Of a stretch of DNA of 64,000 nucleotides, positions 34,146 to 42,495 are shown in pieces. This DNA is from JAMQKA01 sp031569985 (GTDB lineage: Bacteria > Bacteroidota > Rhodothermia > Balneolales > Balneolaceae): assembly GCF_031569985.1 (NCBI RefSeq), contig NZ_JAMQKA010000006.1, positions 62,001 to 126,000 of the forward strand, in the 5' to 3' direction. Position 1 is the stretch's first letter. Every line of letters starts with the position of its first letter. The translations under genes were made by a program, and so were the position numbers. The notes under the pieces are model-generated. The model did not search any database. It saw only the letters and a program-made list of their open reading frames with translations, and was not told the origin of the DNA.

Positions 34146-34838
34146 ATGACTAACGAAACTCAAGCATACTTCAGGGAAATTCGGCAGGAAGTGCAGGAAA
34201 TACTCACCGAAACGCCAGATATTCCTCCCAGGCGAATTTTAGAACGAAGGGTATATAAGCTCGATCTACTTATCCAGGACATTCAGGTCAAATTCAGTCA
34301 AATGGAGCGGCAGTATATGAGATCCAACGACCCGGAGATTGAGAGAGAGGTGAAGCGGTACGAACGAAAAATGATTAACCTGGGGGATCTAAAGTGGCAG
34401 ATTGCAGAACCGCTAAAACAAATGAGAAATTCCGATAGCGGGAATGAAGAATTACCCTCAAAAAACTTCATCCGTTGGATTGACCGGGATACGCTTATAC
34501 CTTTTTTAAATGAGCTGAAAAAGGCCGGGGTAATTGAGGACAGAAGTGCCGTTATCATTTCCATGGAGCATTTTTCGAAAGAAGAAAAAGATAGTACCAA
34601 GCCGATTTCATGGCTCCATCCACAAAAAGATCTGTTAGCTTATATGATCCGGCAATTGGACGAAAACAGCCTGGTGGCTTGTCGTAACCTGTGGGAGGAG
34701 ACCGAACCCCACTTTATGTTCAATGGAAAGATCGTCAAAAACCTGCAGCAGGAAGAGGAACAATATCTAAACAGTACGGAAGATGGGAAACCCAAAAATC
34801 ACGAGCTTGTTGATGAGGTTATTGAACAATTTGCATAG
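34146..34838 (+). CDS. Hypothetical coiled-coil protein of unknown family
   Basis: A 230-residue acidic/basic protein. Residues 1-95 are mostly amphipathic helix (RRVYKLDLLIQDIQVKFSQMERQYM), a coiled-coil-type segment. The rest has RWIDRDTLIPFLNELKKAGVI, SMEHFSKEEKD and a helical C-terminus. No membrane, signal or metal motif was seen. I do not recognise the family. The AT-rich codon use resembles the next gene (34944-36320) more than other neighbours. Confidence 0.6.
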   Translation: MTNETQAYFREIRQEVQEILTETPDIPPRRILERRVYKLDLLIQDIQVKFSQMERQYMRSNDPEIEREVKRYERKMINLGDLKWQIAEPLKQMRNSDSGNEELPSKNFIRWIDRDTLIPFLNELKKAGVIEDRSAVIISMEHFSKEEKDSTKPISWLHPQKDLLAYMIRQLDENSLVACRNLWEETEPHFMFNGKIVKNLQQEEEQYLNSTEDGKPKNHELVDEVIEQFA

Positions 34839-34943
34839 CAAATACAAGATGAGGATATCCACTGGAATATTCCACTCCGGGGAGTGATTTACACACTATG
34901 CCAATCAAGAAAACCAGTTAGAATAACAAAACAATGCAGATGC

Positions 34944-36320
34944 CTACTTGCTCTTAAAAGATGCAATCAGATTCCACAAAAACATAACACCTCCTGCAAT
35001 AGCCAGCAGCCCCCCGAAAAGGAGCAGCCCAAGTCCAATATAAATTTCCGGCGCGTGTATTATTTGTTCCTGACCGAACACCTTTCGTGCAAGTCCGTAA
35101 GATCCTGCTACGGCCAAACCCGCAACAAAGATCAACTGGCCTGTAGTATAGGTTAGCAATTGTTTAAAAAGAAGCCCCTTATTCCGGCGAGAGGAAAAAC
35201 TGTACCCGTACTGTTCCATCAGCCAGTAGGTGGCCGACATAAAAACGATAGTGACGGCCCCCAGCGTTGCGTGGTAATGGGCCGGAACCATGGTATTTGA
35301 TCCGCTAATCATAGCTCCAAGAATGAAGCCGATAATGGTGAGGAAAATGCTGGCGACAAGTCCTGTAGAATAGGGATTTTTTAAAAAATTGATGGTTGAT
35401 TTTTGGTTGTTGAGCAGTGAAAAAGTCTTAACCAGCAGAACGACAATAAATACAGAAACGACCGGGAAGATACCCCAGCTCATGTATAACGTGAATCCTT
35501 TCAGGTACAGAGTTGAGTCGGTCCCTTCAAGTAACAGTAGAGGAGTTGCCAAAACAGGAATGGTGTAGATATAGCACAGGGCTGAAATTTTACCGGTGTT
35601 AAACAGTTCCTTTCCGGAAATTTCCTGATACAGTACTATCCATATACCAACGGCGGCAATCATATTTGCAAATTGCAGAACATGTCCACCGCCCCAGAAG
35701 ATAAATTCGTAATACAGGTTGGTGCTTAGGTCTAACGGGGTTATCAGCCATGAAATGAGAAAAATAAAAACCGAGATTAAAATAAGTACTCCCGCAGACC
35801 GGATTGGAGCAGCAGCACCGGGTGGCAGGAGTCCAGCATTATTATCGGTTATCCTAAACGGGAGCAGTCGTTTCGAAAAGATTGTCAGACAAATGGAGAA
35901 ACCGAAAAAAAGCAGGCTTGCCACAAATACGGGATGATCAACAACCGGAATATAATTAGCCAAAACAGCTTCACTGCCGGTAAAGAAAATGCTGCTTATC
36001 ATTAGTGCTATGCTTAATAGAGAGACCATTATAGCAACCGGATATCGTCGACTCCAGGGAGGTTGTTCGGGCAGGAGGATCGTACATGAAGCAATAAAGG
36101 AGTAAAAGCTGACAAGCAGCGCCAGGTTCACATGTACAACCAGTATGCGCCTCATCCATTGCGTGTCAAACATCCATTTATTAATCAAGGGGATGCGCCC
36201 CATCATGATAAACAGTGATAAGAAGCCAGCCAGAATAAGTGCCGATATACTGATAAATATCCAGCTTTTGGAGGCGGATCCAGCATGGCCTTGCAACAGT
36301 GATTTCAGCCAATGGGGCAT
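34944..36320 (-). CDS. Divergent haem-copper oxidase subunit I-like protein
   Basis: A 458-residue protein with about twelve hydrophobic helices. Some catalytic-core landmarks of haem-copper oxidases are present: a helix-II-like His in ILVVHVNLALLVSF, a helix-VI-type His in WGGGHVLQF, and the helix-X His-x-His in PAHYHATLGAVT. The helix-VII His-His pair that completes CuB is missing (that region reads TDSTLYLKGFTLY). It may therefore be a haem-binding relative without a normal oxygen-reducing centre, or one with a different ligand set. It stands alone, without oxidase subunit II. Confidence 0.6.
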   Translation of the reverse strand: MPHWLKSLLQGHAGSASKSWIFISISALILAGFLSLFIMMGRIPLINKWMFDTQWMRRILVVHVNLALLVSFYSFIASCTILLPEQPPWSRRYPVAIMVSLLSIALMISSIFFTGSEAVLANYIPVVDHPVFVASLLFFGFSICLTIFSKRLLPFRITDNNAGLLPPGAAAPIRSAGVLILISVFIFLISWLITPLDLSTNLYYEFIFWGGGHVLQFANMIAAVGIWIVLYQEISGKELFNTGKISALCYIYTIPVLATPLLLLEGTDSTLYLKGFTLYMSWGIFPVVSVFIVVLLVKTFSLLNNQKSTINFLKNPYSTGLVASIFLTIIGFILGAMISGSNTMVPAHYHATLGAVTIVFMSATYWLMEQYGYSFSSRRNKGLLFKQLLTYTTGQLIFVAGLAVAGSYGLARKVFGQEQIIHAPEIYIGLGLLLFGGLLAIAGGVMFLWNLIASFKSK

Positions 36321-36513
36321 AACCTATCTAAAATTGGATGATTAGGGGGCTCTGCGAAACTCTGAATTCCTCGTTCTGAGGGAGTTGTACTCCCGTTTAA
36401 AAGGTCACCAAGGTCGGTAGTATAACTACCTCCCAACAAAATGGCAGGTTCTGCAAAGGCCCCTGATTAGGTTGTTCACACTTTATACTGTTCTCCTGTT
36501 GACAATGCATGAG

Positions 36514-37662
36514 TTACTGTAAACAGACCAGCAGCCGGGCGAAGCCGCTGGCTGGATATTTGGCATACTCAATATCCTGTTTGGAAGGCAGCTCAATGGC
36601 GGTTACCTGCTCCAGCAGTTCCTTGAAAAAAATCCGAAGCTCCATGCGGGCCAGCGGGGCACCGGGACACACGTGAATGCCCTTGCCATACAGGAGATTG
36701 TTTTCAGCGTTTCCATCGGGATCGAATGTATCCGGATCTCCAAACACTTCTTCGTCCCGATTGGCCGAGACCCAGTTGATATAGATTGTGTCGCCCGGCT
36801 CGATCGTAGTACCCCTGATCGTCGTCTCTCTTGTGGCCTTGCGGCGGTTCGCAACCAGCGGCCCGTGCATTCTGAGTATTTCATCCAGCACATCTTCCAT
36901 TTCTGCTGAATCAGCCTGCCTGAGATGATCAACGATATGAGGACATTCTGCCAGGTAATACAAAATGATTCCAATCGAGGCCGCGAGAGAACCCACCTCA
37001 CCCACCGTCCAGTTGCGGAAAATACTGGTGAGCTCCTCCAGGGAGAGCCGGTGCCCGTCTATCTTTTCCCGGATCAGAGACTGCGTAAGCGTCGGTGGTT
37101 TCTGCCCTGAATTCCGCTGCTGCTCTATAACAGACTGCACGAGCGATTCAAACTCTCCGGCCAGTTTGGCCAGGCGATCCCGGTCCTGGTCCCTGGCTGC
37201 CTGCTGGTTCTCCAGCGTCCACGTTACCAGTGTTTCCGCCAGGTCAGTCGGCCATCCCAAAAAAGCACATTGCGTGCGGGCTGCATAAGGGAGTCCCAAG
37301 TCGCCCATTGCCTCAGTGCAGTCGTTTGCTACAGCACTGTTCACCAGTTTCTCACTGATGGCCCGGAAATCATCCGGGAAGCTGCTGAGGACTTCTTCGG
37401 AAAAATAGTGATCGATAAGCTCTCGATAGGCCGTGTGTTCGGGCGGATCCATGGTATTGGGTACGGAGAGATGGGAAGATACATCGCTGCTGAACGTCTC
37501 GGGATCTTCCAGGATCTCTTCGATGTCAGAGTGTTTGAATACCCACCACTTGCTGGAGTCGCTTTTAGCTACCGGGCACTTATTGCGCATTTCGTCAAAA
37601 TCATCGCGCTGCATCGGGCACTTGCTCTCACGGGGATTCCACTGCGGGTTGTTGTCGGACAT
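36514..37662 (-). CDS. Cytochrome P450
   Basis: A 382-residue P450. The haem motif is YGKGIHVCPGAPLARMEL, the ExxR motif is DEILRMHGPLVANRR, and NTMDPPEHTAYRELI is the helix-C/meander-type stretch with PPEH. The I-helix lacks the usual Ala-Gly-x-Asp/Glu-Thr; it reads NWTVGEVGSLAASIG, so the acid-alcohol proton relay is absent or altered. No redox partner is adjacent; ferredoxins elsewhere could serve. Soluble, with no membrane anchor. Confidence 0.88.
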   Translation of the reverse strand: MSDNNPQWNPRESKCPMQRDDFDEMRNKCPVAKSDSSKWWVFKHSDIEEILEDPETFSSDVSSHLSVPNTMDPPEHTAYRELIDHYFSEEVLSSFPDDFRAISEKLVNSAVANDCTEAMGDLGLPYAARTQCAFLGWPTDLAETLVTWTLENQQAARDQDRDRLAKLAGEFESLVQSVIEQQRNSGQKPPTLTQSLIREKIDGHRLSLEELTSIFRNWTVGEVGSLAASIGIILYYLAECPHIVDHLRQADSAEMEDVLDEILRMHGPLVANRRKATRETTIRGTTIEPGDTIYINWVSANRDEEVFGDPDTFDPDGNAENNLLYGKGIHVCPGAPLARMELRIFFKELLEQVTAIELPSKQDIEYAKYPASGFARLLVCLQ

Positions 37663-37843
37663 AAAACTAATAAATTGTCTGTTTTGCTATTGCAGTTCAT
37701 GAAGAAATAGTTCTATAAGTGTAGTCACGCATTATCCGACACATAGATGATGTGACCCTAGGGCGGGAACGAGTCCGGATAACATGTTCACTACAGTATG
37801 AATAACGGTGAGAGTTGAAAAGGAATACAAGATAATTGGAAGA

Positions 37844-38230
37844 TTATTTTTTTAAATAGGTTCTTAGAGTGATGTATATCACGAGCCAGAATCCCGTGCG
37901 AAAGGTCATGGCTTTAAAGCTTTCCGTGGCTATTTCCGTGCTGAGCAGAGACAGTGTAAGCATCAGGAGCAGCATAAGCAGGTTGACCACCAAAATTAGC
38001 AGAGAAGTTTGAACTTGTTTTTTATGGTCGATCCAGATGAAAACGCCGGCTGCGGTATAAAAAAGACCCATTATGGCGTTGAACAGGAGCAGGGGATAAA
38101 AGATGGTATAACCGGGATCCGAGAAGCCCAGCAGGGTGCGGCTCCCCACGAAAACGGTCAGTACCCCGAAAGCTGTAGCCAGAACGGAAAGCGCCTTGCG
38201 GGTAACTATTTTCAGGGAAGAACGATTCAT
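37844..38230 (-). CDS. Small four-helix membrane protein
   Basis: A 128-residue polytopic protein with four hydrophobic stretches (about 12-31, 42-66, 74-98, 107-124) and basic loops. No conserved motif was recognised. It is isolated, with an 18-bp palindrome about 93 nt upstream (38323-38340). Confidence 0.55.
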   Translation of the reverse strand: MNRSSLKIVTRKALSVLATAFGVLTVFVGSRTLLGFSDPGYTIFYPLLLFNAIMGLFYTAAGVFIWIDHKKQVQTSLLILVVNLLMLLLMLTLSLLSTEIATESFKAMTFRTGFWLVIYITLRTYLKK

Positions 38231-38322
38231 TTAAGACAATTAAATCGGATTTTGAAATGCCTTCCACTGCCCTAATTATGGTTATCGAGAAAAAAGTGAG
38301 TGACCAACCGGACAGCATCTCA

Positions 38323-38340
38323 ACGTATTTCTAAATACGT
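38323..38340. promoter_or_regulatory. 18-bp palindrome ACGTATTT-CT-AAATACGT
   Basis: Two perfect 8-nt arms around CT, about 93 nt upstream of the small membrane protein gene (minus strand). Could be an operator; no regulator is assigned. Confidence 0.35.
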
Positions 38341-38353
38341 AACGAACCAATAA

Positions 38354-38369
38354 AATACAAAATAGTCTT
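38354..38369. promoter_or_regulatory. AAGA-N8-TCTT palindrome variant, site 4
   Basis: AATA-CAAAATAG-TCTT: one arm position differs. Its core matches site 2 (CAAAATAC) and the reverse complement of site 5 (CAAAATAG). It lies 124 nt from the 38230 start and 397 nt from 38766. Confidence 0.3.
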
Positions 38370-38765
38370 ATAACTTATAATAGTTTTTCAATACATGCTG
38401 ATTTGCAATATTAATATTTGAGTGAATGTGAAACCACAGCGTAAACCTCATAAATGAAGAAATCACACCTCCCCGAAATTTCCGATATTGGGCAAAAACC
38501 GTAGTATAAAGCCCTCCAATATATAGTCGTTCACTTCTTTTGCAGAAAACAGTTTTTACAGCAGGCCAATTTCTTTAATATTGGCACACTTTGGCGGTTC
38601 GCTGTATTTAACCTGAATTATACACAAATAATATAATTTGACGCTATAAGTTGCTGATAACAATTGAAATACGCTGTAATAAGGTATATGAGGATAGTCG
38701 TACTTTGTTAACTTAAACATTAGTTACAAGTCACAAAGTAAATATCCAGAGTACAAAAGCCTATT

Positions 38766-39776
38766 ATGAGACTCAGCTTCAAAGAAATTTACAAGCAGCT
38801 TTACCAAATTTTGCGAAACTATGATTTCCCGGAAGAACGGGCCCGTCTTATCTCTCGAACACATACTCAGTCGAGTTGCGACGGGGTCTATTCGCACGGA
38901 CTCAACCGCTTCCCGTCTTTTATCGATTATGTGGAACGCGGACTGATCGATGTTGCCGCCGAGCCGGAAAAAGTGGGGGCTTTCAGGGTCCTTGAGCGGT
39001 GGAATGGGAACCTTGCGCCCGGCGTCTCCAATGCCCACCACTGCATGGAGCGTGCGATGACGCTTGCCCGGGAACATACGATCGGGTGTGTGGCCCTGCG
39101 CAACACCAATCACTGGATGCGTGGCGGCACCTATGGATGGCAGGCGGCAGATGCCGGGAAAATAGCCCTGTGCTTCACGAATACGAAACGCAATATGCCG
39201 CCCTGGGGTGGCCGGGAAAACCGGATCGGAAATAATCCCTTCATCATTGCCATTCCAAGAGAAGAAGGTCATGTGGTACTGGATATGGCCACTTCTCAAT
39301 TTTCGTTTGGCAAAATGAATACCTATAAGCTTAACAATGAGTTGCTCCCGGTTGCAGGTGGCTGGGACAGGGATGGAAATTTAACCAGAGATCCTGAAAA
39401 AATACTTGCCACGGGACATGCACTGCCGGTTGGTTACTGGAAAGGATCGGCGCTGACCATTGTTCTGGATATGTTGGCGGCCCTGCTTTCGGGTGGTAAT
39501 CCAACGCACAGGATTGATGATGACGAGGAGATCGCCATTTGCCAGGTTTTTATTTGCATCGACCCTGAAAAGTTTGCTGATGGCGACTTGAAGAACCAAT
39601 TATTGGACGAAATTATTAACCATGTACATAATGTGTCTCCAATGCAGGATGGTGAACGTACATATTATCCCGGGGAGCGGACCCTCGCAACGCGAAAGGA
39701 TCATCTGGAACATGGAATCCCGGTCGATGAATCGGTGTGGGAAACTATTGTACAGCTCGCACCAGAGTCCAGATAA
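38766..39776 (+). CDS. Malate/L-lactate dehydrogenase family (2,3-diketogulonate reductase-like)
   Basis: A 336-residue NAD(P)-dependent oxidoreductase of the YiaK/LDH2 family, whose fold is not Rossmann. Landmarks: SCDGVYSHGLNRFPSF (catalytic-region His), NTNHWMRGGTYGWQAAD, FTNTKRNMPPWGG, NNPFIIAIPRE and GYWKGSALTIVLDMLAALLSGG. It is isolated, convergent with the TPR gene after 11 nt. The sequence matches YiaK-like 2,3-diketo-L-gulonate reductases best, but the substrate is not certain. Confidence 0.85.
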   Translation: MRLSFKEIYKQLYQILRNYDFPEERARLISRTHTQSSCDGVYSHGLNRFPSFIDYVERGLIDVAAEPEKVGAFRVLERWNGNLAPGVSNAHHCMERAMTLAREHTIGCVALRNTNHWMRGGTYGWQAADAGKIALCFTNTKRNMPPWGGRENRIGNNPFIIAIPREEGHVVLDMATSQFSFGKMNTYKLNNELLPVAGGWDRDGNLTRDPEKILATGHALPVGYWKGSALTIVLDMLAALLSGGNPTHRIDDDEEIAICQVFICIDPEKFADGDLKNQLLDEIINHVHNVSPMQDGERTYYPGERTLATRKDHLEHGIPVDESVWETIVQLAPESR

Positions 39777-39787
39777 GCCTTTTTGGG

Positions 39788-40678
39788 TTATAGGTGGGAT
39801 TTATGGTTGGAGGATATGATATTGTCAAAGGTCTCATAAATTTTATCTGGTTTATATGAGTTATCAATCAAATATCTGTTCAAAATCGTCTGAATTTCAG
39901 ACGTAAGCAGAGCACAACGACTGGCATTGTCAAGCATCGGGTCTTCACCGGAGTCGGTCGTCCCTTCTCCAACGTTGGCAAATTTTTCGCTGCCTTCAGC
40001 TATCGACCGGCTTTTACCCAGGTGACGTTGTACTTCCGCGGTATTTCCCGCCTTCCAGGCCAGGTATCCCCGCAGAAAAAATCCCTCAAAGCTTCGGAAA
40101 TTACTTTTGGTGACTTCTAGCAGTCGCTCTTCAGCATCATCAAAACGCCGGTTAAGGATGTCAATTTTAGCCAGCTGCAGCAGGGGACCGGTAATCTCGC
40201 GATTCAGGCTTGACGCTTTTTCAAAATGACGGGTCGCCTTGGGAAGGTCAAAGAGGGGATTATCCAGCCGGCGACAGCTGTAAACTGTTCCCAGCTGCAC
40301 ATGGCCGCGCGCGCTCGCATTATTTATCTCAATTAACGAGTTCCATCGCTTCTCCGCGCTTTCAAAATTTCCGAGGGTCAGCTCCATGTTCCCCAGGTAA
40401 TAGATCGTGTCCAGGTGTTCCGGTTTTTTTTGCAGCGCCCTGCGGTAATATTCGGCCGCTTTTTGATAGTCCCTCGCAATGCGGAGATCCGAAGCCTCGT
40501 TGTACAACTCCCAGAATTCGACTGCCACTTCTTTTTTATTAAGGCTCTTCTGTTGGGCTGTCTCCTCCGTGCTCTTCGGTTCAGATTCCGGTCCATATTT
40601 TAAAAAGGTAATGATCAGAAAGGCGATGCCCAGTACGGAAAAGATGATGGACCAGATTTTTTTCATGGTGGAATTCAT
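39788..40678 (-). CDS. TPR protein with membrane anchor
   Basis: A 296-residue protein: N-terminal helix 7-25 (IWSIIFSVLGIAFLIITFL) as anchor or signal, then TPR units (KAAEYYRRALQKKPEHLDTIYYLGNMELTLGNF, AEKRWNSLIEINNASARGHVQLGTVYSC, FEKASSLNREITGPLLQLAKIDILNRRFDDAEERLLEV). The start overlaps the CRTAC1 stop (40675-40678, ATGA). It is the third gene of the multihaem cytochrome operon. Confidence 0.82.
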   Translation of the reverse strand: MNSTMKKIWSIIFSVLGIAFLIITFLKYGPESEPKSTEETAQQKSLNKKEVAVEFWELYNEASDLRIARDYQKAAEYYRRALQKKPEHLDTIYYLGNMELTLGNFESAEKRWNSLIEINNASARGHVQLGTVYSCRRLDNPLFDLPKATRHFEKASSLNREITGPLLQLAKIDILNRRFDDAEERLLEVTKSNFRSFEGFFLRGYLAWKAGNTAEVQRHLGKSRSIAEGSEKFANVGEGTTDSGEDPMLDNASRCALLTSEIQTILNRYLIDNSYKPDKIYETFDNIISSNHKSHL

Positions 40679-42483
40679 TTTATGGATACGGCAGAAATTT
40701 CCGGATGACCTTCAGTTATGTTGAGGAATTGGTTGGGTTCGAGGTTATGGAAAGTATCGGTTTTGCCGCTGGGCCACCGGATGGAGAGGGTATCCACCCG
40801 TTCACGGGTGCCAAGTCCGAAGTATTGTTTCAGGCTGTTAAAGGAAAGATAGGAGCTTTGTGATCCCACCTGCCGTACCTGCACCATCTCTCCACTGACC
40901 AGCCGCAGGTGTGCTCCGATGGCCGATCGATTGCTATACGTGCCTTCCAGTGTTACGGCCAGCCAGTTTCGCTCGCGCGCTGCACTGTTCTGCAACAGAA
41001 TCCCCTGATCGTTGTGATTCAGGATAAAAAGGTCCGGGTCTCCATCGTGGTTGTAATCCGATACGGCGCCCCCGCGACCCACAAATCTCTTGGAGAAGTA
41101 GGGACCACTCTGCGACGACACATCATAAAAGCCCCGGTTTCGCCCTGCATTCCAGAAAAGCTGGTCCGGCATCGGCCGCAGGCGCTCTGGATTTTCGGGG
41201 TATTGGTTGGTGCTTCCATTCACTACGAAAAGATCGAGCCGGCCGTCCAGGTCAAAATCAATGAAGGAGGTAGCCCAGCCCACGTAATCCAGGGACGACT
41301 GACCCAACCCGTGGTTGGCCGAATCGTCCGTAAAACGAAGGGTACGGCCGGATCTGCTACCGGTTTGGAGGGTGTCCCTCCAGCGGTTGGTGTATAGCGC
41401 ATTTTCCTGGGCCAGCCAGTGCGTGATAAACAGGTCGGCGTCCCCGTCGTTATCCCAGTCGCCGCTGGCCAGCCCCATGGCGCCCCGGTAATCTGCCACG
41501 TGCGCACGGAGACTTACATTCGTAAAGGTTCCGTCGGCATTGTTAAGATAGAGCACATTGTCCGAAACGTCGTTGGCTACATACAGGTCGGGCCATAGGT
41601 CCTGGTTCAGGTCCACCCACGATGCGGAGAGACTTTTGCCGTTCCTGTTGGCAACGCCCGCCTGGCCAGTTACCTCGGTAAAGGTGCCGTCTCCATTATT
41701 CCGGTACAGCCGATTCCCGATCGGATCAAACGTGGAGGGGTTGATACTGGGCGGTTCCTCTGCTGCCAGCTCATCGGTGGGTAGATTCAGGTCTTCATAA
41801 TCCACATAGCCGGTGACGTACAGATCCACGTGGCCGTCGCGGTTATAATCGCCCCATGAAGTGCCGGCCCAGAACCGTTCGGCCTCGCCAAGGCCAGCCT
41901 GCCCGGTGATGTCGGTGAAGGTCCCGTCGCCATTGTTTTTCATCAAACGGTTGTGGCCGTAGGCCGTTATAAAGAGGTCGGTCCAGCCGTCGTTGTCAAA
42001 GTCGGCGGGGGCCGCGCCCATACCGCGTATCGCCAGGTCCAGCCCGGACTGCCGGCTGACGTCCGTAAACGTGCCGTCTCCATTATTTTTGTAGAGTCTG
42101 CAGCGGTTGTTGGGAGTTACATCCGAGACCGGTTCACCGGTAAAGGGGGCTGAATAGTTGACGAGAAACAGGTCATCCCACCCGTCGTTATTGTAATCAA
42201 ACCAGGCCGCGCCGGAGCCCATATCCTCCGCCAGCTGCGAGGTGCGTTCATGGTTAAAATGATGAAAATTAATTCCCGACTCCTTGGTGGCATCCCGAAA
42301 TGTAACCGGCTGGTAGTCGTCGGGCACGGTGCGATCGAGCCGTGTGGTAACTCCCTCTACCTGTTGGCCAGGTATGTAACGTTGCGAGCTGGCACTATCT
42401 TCCCAGATGAACCAAGCCGAGAGCAGCAGCACAGCCGTGATAAACAGGGAAGTGATTACAATATTTCTTTTGCGTCTGGGCAT
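40675..42483 (-). CDS. CRTAC1-family FG-GAP/VCBS repeat protein with ASPIC/UnbV domain
   Basis: A 602-residue exported protein. An N-terminal hydrophobic stretch (9-26) precedes repeated D-x-D/N-x-D-G-x-x-D calcium-binding loops (YNNDGWDDLFLVNY, FDNDGWTDLFITAYG, YNRDGHVDLYVTGY, FDLDGRLDLFVVNG, YNHDGDPDLFILNH): a seven-bladed beta-propeller. The C-terminal ASPIC/UnbV domain has LRLVSGEMVQVRQVGSQSSYLSFNS ... SIRWPSGKTDTF. Outer-surface or periplasmic. It shares an operon with the multihaem cytochrome and TPR protein; role unknown. Confidence 0.88.
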   Translation of the reverse strand: MPRRKRNIVITSLFITAVLLLSAWFIWEDSASSQRYIPGQQVEGVTTRLDRTVPDDYQPVTFRDATKESGINFHHFNHERTSQLAEDMGSGAAWFDYNNDGWDDLFLVNYSAPFTGEPVSDVTPNNRCRLYKNNGDGTFTDVSRQSGLDLAIRGMGAAPADFDNDGWTDLFITAYGHNRLMKNNGDGTFTDITGQAGLGEAERFWAGTSWGDYNRDGHVDLYVTGYVDYEDLNLPTDELAAEEPPSINPSTFDPIGNRLYRNNGDGTFTEVTGQAGVANRNGKSLSASWVDLNQDLWPDLYVANDVSDNVLYLNNADGTFTNVSLRAHVADYRGAMGLASGDWDNDGDADLFITHWLAQENALYTNRWRDTLQTGSRSGRTLRFTDDSANHGLGQSSLDYVGWATSFIDFDLDGRLDLFVVNGSTNQYPENPERLRPMPDQLFWNAGRNRGFYDVSSQSGPYFSKRFVGRGGAVSDYNHDGDPDLFILNHNDQGILLQNSAARERNWLAVTLEGTYSNRSAIGAHLRLVSGEMVQVRQVGSQSSYLSFNSLKQYFGLGTRERVDTLSIRWPSGKTDTFHNLEPNQFLNITEGHPEISAVSIK

Positions 42484-42495
42484 GGCTTGTAACAG

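Larger units (their letters stand above)
38231..38765. other. AT-rich intergenic region
   Basis: No credible gene was found in 535 nt. The only structured elements seen are the palindrome at 38323-38340 and the A-rich palindrome at 38354-38369 (both listed). The rest is AT-rich with no T-run terminator. Confidence 0.5.
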
